Source of the DNA: Desulfobacterales bacterium
GTDB lineage: Bacteria; Desulfobacterota; DSM-4660; Desulfatiglandales; Desulfatiglandaceae
Direction of reading: 5' to 3'
NCBI GenBank assembly: GCA_022013615.1
Contig: JAKLQB010000258.1
Location: 1-6,320, forward strand
Length of the DNA stretch: 6,320 nt
Shown in pieces: positions 1 through 5,592 of the stretch. A program made the translations under genes and the position numbers. The notes under the pieces are model-generated. The model did no database searches. It saw only the letters and a program-made list of their open reading frames with translations, and was not told the DNA's origin. Every line of letters begins with the position of its first letter. The first letter of the stretch is position 1.

Positions 1-637
1 CAAGGTCGTTGCGATTGTCTCGGATTCAGGACATGGTATGGATAAAGAGACCCTGAACCAGATATTTGATCCTTTTTTTACACTCAAAGATGTTGGTAAA
101 GGCACGGGACTGGGACTTTCCACAACCCATGGTATTGTTGAGCAGCACAAAGGCTCTATCGCCGTATCATCAAAACAGGGGAAGGGCGCGAAATTCACGA
201 TCTATCTCCCTTTCGGAAAAACGGGAAGCTCCCAAAGACCTGAATCACAAAAGAAAATATTCATGGGACAGGGACAAAAAGTTCTTATTATTGACGATGA
301 CCTTCCTGCACTTGAAGCATTAACCAATTTAACAAAAGGATTGGGTTATAAGGCTATTGCTGTTGATCGACCTGTTGAGGCTTTGGATAATTATGACAAA
401 TGGTCGCCAGATATTGTACTTATGGACCGAAATATGCCTGAAATGGATGGCCTTAGTTGTATCAAACAGATAATGAAAACTGATCCGAACGCAAGGATCA
501 TAATTGTTTCCGGTTATGAAGATTCAGGCCAGGACGGGATTGATGACAATATCAGGAGTCTAATAAAGGGCTATCTTACCAAGCCTTGTGGAACCGAAGA
601 ATTGAGCAGGATGCTTTCTCAAGCGCTTGAGCAGTAA
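1..637 (+). CDS. Hybrid sensor histidine kinase, C-terminal part (HATPase_c + receiver), 5' end outside window
   Basis: The reading frame is open from base 2, so the gene begins before the window; 211 residues are visible. Seen: the C-terminal half of a GHKL ATPase domain, with G1 box DSGHGM (residues 8-13), F box FDPFF (22-26) and G2 box GKGTGLGL (32-39). The H-box and N-box lie upstream and are missing. A linker of about 30 residues leads to a complete receiver domain (about 92-211). It has the acidic pair D98/D99 in IIDDD, phospho-acceptor D142 in LMDRNMPEMDG, the conserved Ser in IVSGY (S170) and the switch Lys in LTKPC (K194). By family knowledge this is a cytoplasmic hybrid kinase end that autophosphorylates on His and passes phosphate to its own receiver. 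The sensory input cannot be judged. The stop at 635-637 lies 7 bases before the ATG of the sigma54 activator, which suggests one operon. Family assignment is very secure; the exact partner and signal are unknown. Confidence 0.95.
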   Translation, partial: KVVAIVSDSGHGMDKETLNQIFDPFFTLKDVGKGTGLGLSTTHGIVEQHKGSIAVSSKQGKGAKFTIYLPFGKTGSSQRPESQKKIFMGQGQKVLIIDDDLPALEALTNLTKGLGYKAIAVDRPVEALDNYDKWSPDIVLMDRNMPEMDGLSCIKQIMKTDPNARIIIVSGYEDSGQDGIDDNIRSLIKGYLTKPCGTEELSRMLSQALEQ

Positions 638-644
638 TTTAAAC

Positions 645-2045
645 ATGGAAACTGATCTGAATATTCTCATTATTGAGTCCGACCCTTCGATTTCAGCAGG
701 GCTGGAGAAAAAAGTCAAACACCTTGGGTTCCGCCGGTCTTGCACCGCCTCACCGGATAAACCTATTGCACAACTGGAAACTTTGAATCCTGACCTGGCT
801 ATTCTAGGGCCCTTTTTGGACAAGGAAACCTCCCTCAAGTGCATTCATAAACTAAGGATAATCGATCCCTCCATACCAATATTGACCTCTTGCGAGGAAA
901 ATTCGCTGTCTGAAGACTCTACCTCATCTTTTGAGGGGGTCCATCTTCTCGGCCAGGATATCGATCCGGACGATATTTTAAAGGCCATAGAGAACGCACT
1001 AAAGCACAGGGCTGAGGCTGAGTTGCGGCCTGACTTTCCTTCACTTATAGGGCAAAGCCCGGAGATTAAGAGCATCAGGAAAAAGATCCGAAAGGTGTGT
1101 GACAAGGATATCACCGTGCTGGCCACCGGCGATACCGGGACCGGCAAAGAGCTCATAGCCCGCTCGATCCATTACCATTCCCTGCGGAGCGGGGGGCCAC
1201 TTGTCAAGGTAAACTGTGGAGCCCTGCCGGATGAGCTTCTGGAAAGCGAGGTCTTTGGGTTTCAGACAGGGGCCTTCACTGGCGCATATAAGGACAAGCC
1301 GGGCCGCCTTGAGATGGCCAACGGGGGAACGCTGTTTATTGATGAAATTGGCGATCTTTCTCTTTCGCTCCAGGTCAAGTTTCTTCAGGTGTTAGAGGAC
1401 AAGGCTTTTTCCAGGCTTGGGGGAACCCTGGACAAATTCATTGATGCGCGAGTGGTGGCTGCTACTAATTCGGATCTCCCTAAAAAGGTCCGTGAGGGAA
1501 CTTTCAGAAAGGATCTTTTTTATCGCCTTAACGTGGTAAACATACACGCGCCTGCTTTAAGAGAAAGGAGGAATGATATCCCGCTGCTTACCCACTACTT
1601 TATAAATAAATACTGCTTTGAATTCAAAAAAGAGGTTTTTGACATACCCGATAAGATCGCCAGACTTTTTCTGGCATACAAATGGCCGGGTAATGTGAGG
1701 GAGCTTGAAAACGTAATCCGGCGGGCAATTGCCATCAGGGATTGGGATTTTGTTTTTGAAGAGTTTAACCTGGAAAACCTGAGCCACGAAAATGAGCGTG
1801 TGTCCAGCTTGGGTAATCATCATCTGCCTCCTGTCTGGGGCGATGATAAGATACAGAAAGTTTTTCGAGACGGTGATTTTTCTCTTAAAAAAGTTAGTAA
1901 GACCTATGTCTCTGAAGCAGAACGCCAGGCTATTTTAGGGGCACTAAAAGAAACCCAGTGGAACAGAAAAAAGGCCGCTAACCTGTTACACGTAAGTTAT
2001 AAGACACTCCTCAACCGCCTCACTGAATTTGACCTGAAACCATAG
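645..2045 (+). CDS. Sigma54-dependent transcriptional activator (NtrC-like layout) with degenerate receiver domain
   Basis: A 466-residue enhancer-binding protein that should remodel sigma54 RNA polymerase using ATP. Domains in order: receiver-like fold (about 5-120); AAA+ domain (about 133-365) with Walker A GDTGTGKE (162-169), GAFTGA sigma54-contact loop (209-214), Walker B FIDEIG (231-236), arginine-finger segment FRKDLFYR (287-294) and WPGNVRE sensor II (347-353); Fis-type helix-turn-helix (425-464). The receiver is abnormal. The position of the phospho-acceptor Asp is Gly (PDLAILG, G55), the acidic pair is E11/S12, and the switch Lys is Gln (LLGQDID, Q104); the Thr in ILTS is kept. Phosphorylation in the usual way is therefore unlikely. 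Start choice: ATG 645 follows the kinase stop by 7 bases. An in-frame TTG at 627 would add six residues and overlap the kinase by 11 bases; neither start has a strong ribosome site. The function as a sigma54 activator is secure; its target genes are not known. Confidence 0.95.
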   Translation: METDLNILIIESDPSISAGLEKKVKHLGFRRSCTASPDKPIAQLETLNPDLAILGPFLDKETSLKCIHKLRIIDPSIPILTSCEENSLSEDSTSSFEGVHLLGQDIDPDDILKAIENALKHRAEAELRPDFPSLIGQSPEIKSIRKKIRKVCDKDITVLATGDTGTGKELIARSIHYHSLRSGGPLVKVNCGALPDELLESEVFGFQTGAFTGAYKDKPGRLEMANGGTLFIDEIGDLSLSLQVKFLQVLEDKAFSRLGGTLDKFIDARVVAATNSDLPKKVREGTFRKDLFYRLNVVNIHAPALRERRNDIPLLTHYFINKYCFEFKKEVFDIPDKIARLFLAYKWPGNVRELENVIRRAIAIRDWDFVFEEFNLENLSHENERVSSLGNHHLPPVWGDDKIQKVFRDGDFSLKKVSKTYVSEAERQAILGALKETQWNRKKAANLLHVSYKTLLNRLTEFDLKP

Positions 2046-2056
2046 GTAAACGTGAA

Positions 2057-2073
2057 TCCCGCTTTTATCGGGA
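2057..2073 (+). repeat. Small hairpin between the activator and the hydrolase gene
   Basis: TCCCG (2057-2061) can pair with CGGGA (2069-2073) around a 7-base loop, 11 bases after the activator stop. No T-run follows, so it is not a standard intrinsic terminator. It may be a weak mRNA structure in the 65-base spacer or mean nothing. Confidence 0.25.
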
Positions 2074-2110
2074 AACCTGTGGCCGGCTACAACCCATAGT
2101 AAGGATCAAC

Positions 2111-2662
2111 ATGCATTCATCTAAACACTCCTTGCTCAGCAAAGACGATTCTCTCCTTGTGATAATTGATATGCAGGAACGGCTTGTTCCTGCCATTTCT
2201 GAAAAACAGATGGTTCTTGAAAACATTGCCAAGCTCATCAAATTTTCTCACATCATTGGAATTCCGGTTGTGCTTACAGAGCAACAAAACCTTGGACCTA
2301 CGCTCCCTGAAATAAGTAAAGAGCTGATAGGGGTCCAACCTATCACCAAAATAGAGTTTGACTGTTTTGGATCCAATGTATTTAGAGAGCAGATTAGCCG
2401 GCTAAACAGGAATACCCTGATCATCGCCGGGATAGAGGCACATATCTGTGTGGCGCAGACGGCAGTGCACGCAGTTTCACAATACACCGTGCATGTGGTG
2501 AGTGACGCTATCTCATCCCGTTCGCCTCATAATCGAGAGGTTGCCCTTCAAAGAATGCAGCAGTGCGGAGTGACCATCACGTCTACAGAAATGGTAATGT
2601 ATGAACTGCTGGGGAAGGCGGGAACAGACAGTTTCCGTGAAGTGCTCAAACTGGTAAAGTGA
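2111..2662 (+). CDS. Isochorismatase-family cysteine hydrolase (YcaC-like)
   Basis: A 183-residue single-domain protein, a normal length for the family. Seen: the catalytic triad of the isochorismatase-like superfamily, Asp20 in VIIDMQ, Lys80 in ITKIEFDCF and Cys113 in AHICVAQTA, with the usual strand pattern (LLVIIDMQ near the N-terminus, LIIAGIEAHICV, VHVVSDAISS). Members hydrolyse amide or ether-type bonds in small molecules through a cysteine nucleophile. The family includes nicotinamidases, N-carbamoyl hydrolases, isochorismatases and many of unknown substrate, and the YcaC-like branch has no settled substrate. No signal peptide is visible, so it is probably cytoplasmic. The start ATG has a good ribosome site, AAGGA at 2101-2105, 5 bases upstream. 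It lies 65 bases after the activator on the same strand and could be read through from it, but its lack of a signalling role makes a functional link uncertain. The fold assignment is secure; the substrate is not. Confidence 0.92.
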   Translation: MHSSKHSLLSKDDSLLVIIDMQERLVPAISEKQMVLENIAKLIKFSHIIGIPVVLTEQQNLGPTLPEISKELIGVQPITKIEFDCFGSNVFREQISRLNRNTLIIAGIEAHICVAQTAVHAVSQYTVHVVSDAISSRSPHNREVALQRMQQCGVTITSTEMVMYELLGKAGTDSFREVLKLVK

Positions 2663-2675
2663 GCCTCGAAATGAT

Positions 2676-2705
2676 ACCTCAAATGAGTCGAAGTCAAATT
2701 GAGGT
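2676..2705. repeat. Imperfect inverted repeat downstream of the hydrolase gene
   Basis: ACCTCAA (2676-2682) pairs with TTGAGGT (2699-2705); after a small internal loop, TGA (2684-2686) pairs with TCA (2694-2696), leaving a 7-base loop. It starts 13 bases after the hydrolase stop and lies in the 142-base gap between two convergent transcription units. No T-run follows on either strand, so a bidirectional or factor-assisted terminator, or an mRNA 3' end stabiliser, is possible but unproven. Apart from this, I see nothing recognisable in 2663-2804. Confidence 0.35.
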
Positions 2706-2804
2706 GGTACTTGGCATCCGGTACTGGGCGCTGGTTTAAAGGAATGTTTTTCGTTTTCTATATATCCCTATCAGGTTATCACTTCATCCAATACCACACT
2801 TACT

Positions 2805-3062
2805 TCATGCGCGCTGCGCTTTATTCAATAGACCATAGATCTTGTCATCATGTTCCAGATATGTCTGCGCCAGCGAGGTATTACCCATTATTAATGTCAG
2901 CAAATTGTTATAATCGTGTGCAATACCTCCGGAAAGAGCGGCTATTGATTCAAGTTTCTTGGCCTTGAGAAGTTCCTCTTCAGTCACCTTCCGCTCAGAA
3001 AGTTCTTTCTCCAACTGCTTGACTTTCAGCCGCAGTTCTTCATAGGTTGATTTTTTCTCCAA
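2805..3062 (-). pseudogene. Truncated histidine kinase: coiled coil plus H-box only
   Basis: An 85-residue frame. Residues 7-35 form a charged heptad-like coiled coil (YEELRLKVKQLEKELSER and onward). It is followed by a typical HisKA H-box of the hybrid-kinase type, ALSGGIAHDYNNLL, with the phospho-accepting His at 49, and it continues to LLNKAQRA. There it stops (TGA 2805-2807), at a point where related kinases go on into helix 2 and the ATPase domain. I found no N-box or G-box in any frame of the 140 bases that follow, so this is not a simple frameshift; a deletion or rearrangement end is more likely. The start is a TTG (3060-3062) with a strong ribosome site, GAGGAG at 3072-3077, 9 bases upstream. 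The upstream hypothetical gene ends 15 bases before it, so translation may still occur. It could be a dead remnant or a small H-domain protein able to pair with related kinases; the remnant is favoured. Confidence 0.7.
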
Positions 3063-3077
3063 TATGAGATTCTCCTC

Positions 3078-3401
3078 CTAATGAACCGTAATATCATCTC
3101 TGATCGTCCAACCGTTCTGCGGCACTATTATTGTTTTTGATTGATCTCCGTTCCACACATATAAAACGAGATCTCTTGTGTTCTCCACCCAGAAACTTTT
3201 ACAGGGTATGCTATCCGCCTGGGGCACATCCTTGTTTCCACACCGATTACCACGATTACTAAAGGACAACAACTCGGCAACTTCCTGATTAACCTTTTGC
3301 TCTTCAACCTCCATAAATTCAATATCCTCAAGTGAAATTTCGTTTAGGCTTTTCTGTTCTAAATTCAACCATTCGCTTAATCTTTGTTTAACACTGGTCA
3401 T
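3078..3401 (-). CDS. Conserved-looking hypothetical protein, 107 aa
   Basis: I do not recognise the family. The gene is credible because ATG (3399-3401) has a near-perfect ribosome site, AGAGGAG at 3407-3413 with 5-base spacing, and because its stop lies 15 bases before the start of the kinase stub, with that stub's ribosome site directly after the stop. The protein has an acidic, probably helical N-terminal half (residues 1-46, with many Glu, Leu and Asn). A short Cys/Gly/Asn-rich linker contains C54 and C67. The C-terminal part is predicted to be strand-rich (DLVLYVWNGDQS, KTIIVPQNGWTI, DDITVH). No signal peptide or membrane segment is visible, so it is likely a soluble cytoplasmic protein. 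Operon position suggests a link to the adjacent kinase before that gene was cut, but this is inference. Overlapping frames in the same stretch lack a comparable start signal. Confidence 0.7.
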   Translation of the reverse strand: MTSVKQRLSEWLNLEQKSLNEISLEDIEFMEVEEQKVNQEVAELLSFSNRGNRCGNKDVPQADSIPCKSFWVENTRDLVLYVWNGDQSKTIIVPQNGWTIRDDITVH

Positions 3402-3406
3402 TATTT

Positions 3407-3413
3407 CTCCTCT
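3407..3413 (-). promoter_or_regulatory. Strong ribosome binding site of the 107-aa gene
   Basis: AGAGGAG on the minus strand, 5 bases before the ATG at 3399-3401. It is one of the best Shine-Dalgarno matches in the window and fixes the start of an otherwise unrecognised gene. Confidence 0.7.
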
Positions 3414-3434
3414 TTGCCCCTAACGAATTTTGTT

Positions 3435-3647
3435 TCAATAATCTATATCGGCGCTTTTTTCATAGACTTGAGATTTTGTTTGGTCTTTGCACGCTTTAAA
3501 ACTTTCTGGTCTTATCTTCAATTCAGGGAACGGGTTGGCTAACGTCAAAAGTTTGACATTTCGCCAGGTTTCACAATCACATTCACTCCCACAACACATC
3601 CCTACATCCGAAGACAATTTGATTAACTGATTGAATTTACACCGCAA
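3435..3647 (-). CDS. Possible small cysteine-rich hypothetical protein (doubtful)
   Basis: A frame of up to 70 residues, unrecognised. The maximal start is a TTG (3645-3647) directly after an in-frame TAA and without a convincing ribosome site. An internal ATG at 3597-3599 would give 54 residues, with only a weak GGA-type site upstream. The N-terminal part is cysteine-rich (C3, C18, C19, C23, C25; CC-x3-CxC), which would suit metal or redox chemistry. The rest is Lys-rich and soluble (NPFPELKIRPESFKACKDQTK). It lies 33 bases upstream of the 107-residue gene on the same strand, so it could be the first gene of that unit. Against it: a poor start, short length, and overlap with what may be upstream control DNA of the sigma54 promoter. 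It might also be a fragment of a larger, lost gene. Confidence 0.3.
   Translation of the reverse strand: MRCKFNQLIKLSSDVGMCCGSECDCETWRNVKLLTLANPFPELKIRPESFKACKDQTKSQVYEKSADIDY
3544..3557. promoter_or_regulatory. Perfect 6-base dyad, candidate activator binding site
   Basis: GTCAAA, two spacer bases, TTTGAC. Its centre is about 141 bases before the inferred transcription start of the MEDS kinase, a distance usual for upstream activator sites of sigma54 promoters. It also lies inside the doubtful minus-strand 70-residue frame. The role is inferred from symmetry and position only. Confidence 0.35.
3624..3636 (-). promoter_or_regulatory. IHF-like site
   Basis: TAACTGATTGAAT matches the reverse complement of the IHF consensus (YAA-N4-TTGATW) with one mismatch, in an AT-rich stretch. 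Its centre is about 62 bases before the inferred start site, between the dyad and the -24/-12 promoter, where IHF commonly bends DNA at sigma54 promoters. A match of this quality can occur by chance. Confidence 0.35.
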
Positions 3648-3665
3648 TTAAACCACAACCTAATG

Positions 3666-3681
3666 TGGCACAGTTCCTGCT
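3666..3681 (+). promoter_or_regulatory. Sigma54 (-24/-12) promoter for the MEDS histidine kinase
   Basis: TGGCAC-N5-CTGCT closely matches the sigma54 consensus TGGCAC-N5-TTGCW. GG is at 3667-3668 and GC at 3679-3680, with exactly the required spacing between them. Predicted transcription start is near 3692, leaving a leader of about 48 bases before the ATG at 3740. The gene would then depend on an ATP-using enhancer-binding protein such as the one encoded at 645-2045. The fit is strong and the position is right; activity is inferred. Confidence 0.75.
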
Positions 3682-3727
3682 GCACTGACTCTATGCTGTA
3701 AATTATGGATTCTCGGAATGAGTTTAC

Positions 3728-3732
3728 AGGAG
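3728..3732 (+). promoter_or_regulatory. Ribosome binding site of the MEDS kinase
   Basis: AGGAG, 7 bases before ATG 3740-3742. It supports this start over later in-frame methionines. Confidence 0.7.
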
Positions 3733-3739
3733 ATCCTAA

Positions 3740-5296
3740 ATGTTGAAAAACTCTACCTGCAAAAAATTAAATGGCGCACCTGCCGAACAACTCTGCAGAC
3801 ACAAGAAGACGTCAGCAGAAATGGGGCCCGGTGACCACGTGTGCTGGGTTTACGAAACCAATGAACAATTCCGTGCAATGGTGACACCCTTCCTCTGTCA
3901 GGGCTTAGAACAAGATGAAAAAGTCATCTACATCGTTGATGAACTATCTGCCGAGAGAGTTCTTGGCTATCTACGAGATGAGGAAGTGACAGTTGAACCC
4001 TACCTTGCAAGTGGCCAACTGAGGATCCTTGGTGTTGAAGAAACCTATATGCGAACAGGAGTTTTTGAACCGGATGACATGATCGAACTGCTGCGCAGGG
4101 AAACAGAATGTGCCCTGACTGAAGAATATTCGGCCCTGCGTGTGATCAGTGAAATGAGCTGGACATGTCGAAGACTACCTGGATTAGAAAAGTTGATTGA
4201 GTACGAGGCCAAGCTGAGCGACTTTATACAAAGCAGCAAATGCCTTGCCATTTGCCAATACAATATGCGTATCTTTGACCCTGCCGTACTTTTGGATGTA
4301 CTATGCACACACCCTCTCTGCGTTGTGGGAACAGAGGTCTATAAAAATCCTTACTGCATACCGCCGGCCGACATCCTCAGTCCTGACCTGCCTGCGGCTA
4401 AGTTGCGTAACTGCCTTGATAACCTGGCTGAGCACAACCGTGCTGATCAGGCGCTCAGTACCCTTGCTGGGGGCATTGCACACAATTTCAATAACTTGAA
4501 CATGGGTATCCGGGGAAATACTTCTTTGATGCTTTTTGGGACCGATCCTGTTCATCCAAATTACAAAAAACTCAAGACCATTGAAAAACTGGTTCAAAAG
4601 GGATCAAGACTGATTACCCAACTCCTCGGGTATGCCGGGGAAGGCAGGTATGAAATCAAGCGCATTGGCTTAAACCAAATGGTGAGACAGGCCCTCAATA
4701 CCTTTGGTGATGTTAGAAAGAGAATCCGAATTCACCTGAAGCTTGCTGATGATCTATTCGACATAATGGCAGACCATGGACAGATTGAGCAGGTTCTGTT
4801 GAATCTTTTTGTAAATGCCTTAGATGCCATGCCACAGGGAGGAGATCTCTATGTAGGATCCATGAACCTTACTCATGAGGATATGAGCGGCAAGCCCTAC
4901 AAACCAAAGCCCGGAAACTATATCTTATTGACAGTTACGGACACGGGCGTGGGCATAGACAAAAATGCCATCAAGCACATCTTTGAACCGTTCTTCTCAA
5001 CAAAGGGTGTCGGCAAAGGCATGGGTCTTGGATTGGCTTCTGTTTACGGAATCGTGAAAGCTCAAGGCGGGTACATAGATGTCTATTCCAAAAATGGGCA
5101 TGGTACCACCTTCAAGATCTATCTCCCCGCATCTCAAAAGGAAGTTGCTGAAGAGAAAGAGTTCCCCACAGAAGTATTCAAATTGAAAAAAAGACGTGCT
5201 ACGATAGATGACGAACTTATAATTTCCCAAGTTCCTCCTCAGATTTTAAAGAAGAAAAAACATAGCAGGCTAAGGGATCATTGTTTAGATGTTTAA
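3740..5296 (+). CDS. MEDS-domain sensor histidine kinase with vestigial receiver tail
   Basis: A 518-residue kinase with no membrane segment, so probably a cytoplasmic sensor. Domains: MEDS sensory domain (about 27-212), recognised by GDHVCWVYE (31-39), PFLCQGLEQDEKVIYIVDE (50-68) and the later EMSW and IFDP segments; HisKA with H-box AGGIAHNFNN and phospho-accepting His248; GHKL ATPase with N-box LLNLFVNALDA (N355, N359), G1 DTGVGI (401-406), F box FEPFF (415-419) and G2 GKGMGLGL (425-432). MEDS is named from methanogen and methylotroph regulators such as DcmR and is thought to sense small organic compounds; the ligand here is unknown. All catalytic boxes are present, so it should be an active kinase. 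The last 40 residues are odd: after a Lys-rich linker, ATIDDELIISQVPPQILKKK resembles the first strand and helix of a receiver, then the frame ends without a phospho-acceptor Asp. It needs an external response regulator. Expression probably depends on the sigma54 promoter at 3666-3681. It faces away from the minus-strand genes. Confidence 0.94.
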   Translation: MLKNSTCKKLNGAPAEQLCRHKKTSAEMGPGDHVCWVYETNEQFRAMVTPFLCQGLEQDEKVIYIVDELSAERVLGYLRDEEVTVEPYLASGQLRILGVEETYMRTGVFEPDDMIELLRRETECALTEEYSALRVISEMSWTCRRLPGLEKLIEYEAKLSDFIQSSKCLAICQYNMRIFDPAVLLDVLCTHPLCVVGTEVYKNPYCIPPADILSPDLPAAKLRNCLDNLAEHNRADQALSTLAGGIAHNFNNLNMGIRGNTSLMLFGTDPVHPNYKKLKTIEKLVQKGSRLITQLLGYAGEGRYEIKRIGLNQMVRQALNTFGDVRKRIRIHLKLADDLFDIMADHGQIEQVLLNLFVNALDAMPQGGDLYVGSMNLTHEDMSGKPYKPKPGNYILLTVTDTGVGIDKNAIKHIFEPFFSTKGVGKGMGLGLASVYGIVKAQGGYIDVYSKNGHGTTFKIYLPASQKEVAEEKEFPTEVFKLKKRRATIDDELIISQVPPQILKKKKHSRLRDHCLDV

Positions 5297-5450
5297 TATT
5301 GACTTATTTCTCATCGGAGGGGTCTTGTTTTCCCATAAGGTTTTTTAACTGCTGTATACTATTCCAGTCTTTTACCCATGAAACACACTAAAAAACTAGG
5401 ATCTGATACAAAACCTTCTTAGAACCCTTTTGCAAACCAATGTTCACCAC

Positions 5451-5466
5451 TAACTGGTTCCGGTTA
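5451..5466. promoter_or_regulatory. Near-perfect 16-base dyad upstream of rmlB, candidate operator
   Basis: TAACTGGTTCCGGTTA has arms TAACTGG/CCGGTTA, symmetric except for one T-G pair and the central TT. It lies 11 bases before the candidate -35 hexamer, so it would suit an activator or regulator site. The binding protein is unknown, and chance occurrence cannot be excluded. Confidence 0.3.
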
Positions 5467-5477
5467 AAAAGATATTC

Positions 5478-5505
5478 TTGGACTTCATGATCCGAATATT
5501 ATAAA
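5478..5505 (+). promoter_or_regulatory. Weak sigma70-type promoter candidate for rmlB
   Basis: TTGGAC (5478-5483) and TATAAA (5500-5505) are separated by 16 bases. The -10 is good and the -35 is poor (only TTG matches). It would give a start near 5512 and a leader of about 80 bases. Confidence 0.3.
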
Positions 5506-5592
5506 TTCCTGTACGATAAGAATGGGAAACCAAATCGAGGCCTTTAACGTCAGGACATTCTTCATATAAGCCTTGATGTGGGTAGTAAGTTA

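Larger units (their letters stand above)
5297..5592. other. Intergenic region between the MEDS kinase and rmlB
   Basis: This is 296 bases with no credible gene; the longest start-to-stop frames noticed are only a few codons (for example 14 codons from 5379). No clear intrinsic terminator is present: a T6 run at 5341-5346 is preceded only by a two-pair stem. It holds a dyad at 5451-5466 and a weak promoter candidate at 5478-5505, described separately. The rest is AT-rich and shows no repeat or RNA structure that I recognise. Confidence 0.6.

Noticed and set aside
627..644. TTG at 627 as the start of the sigma54 activator
   Set aside because: It would overlap the kinase gene by 11 bases with no better ribosome site than the ATG at 645; kept only as an alternative.
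2046..2110. Riboswitch in the spacer before the hydrolase
   Set aside because: Only one 5-pair hairpin is present and the spacer is too short; no known riboswitch core was recognised.
2712..2730. Second -24/-12-like element (TTGGCAT...GGGC)
   Set aside because: The distance between GG and GC is three bases too long and no plus-strand gene follows.
2699..2968. Plus-strand frame of 89 codons opposite the kinase stub
   Set aside because: It lies mostly antisense to a recognisable H-box region, has no good ribosome site and no recognisable motifs.
4045..4597. Frames in other phases inside the MEDS kinase gene
   Set aside because: The main frame carries recognisable MEDS and kinase motifs throughout; the others show none.
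5321..5346. Intrinsic terminator after the MEDS kinase (T6 run at 5341-5346)
   Set aside because: The bases before the T-run form only a two-pair stem, too weak for a terminator.
5300..5360. Promoter with -10 TATACT at 5355-5360
   Set aside because: No -35 hexamer at 16-18 bases; the nearest TTG-type hexamer is 24 bases away.
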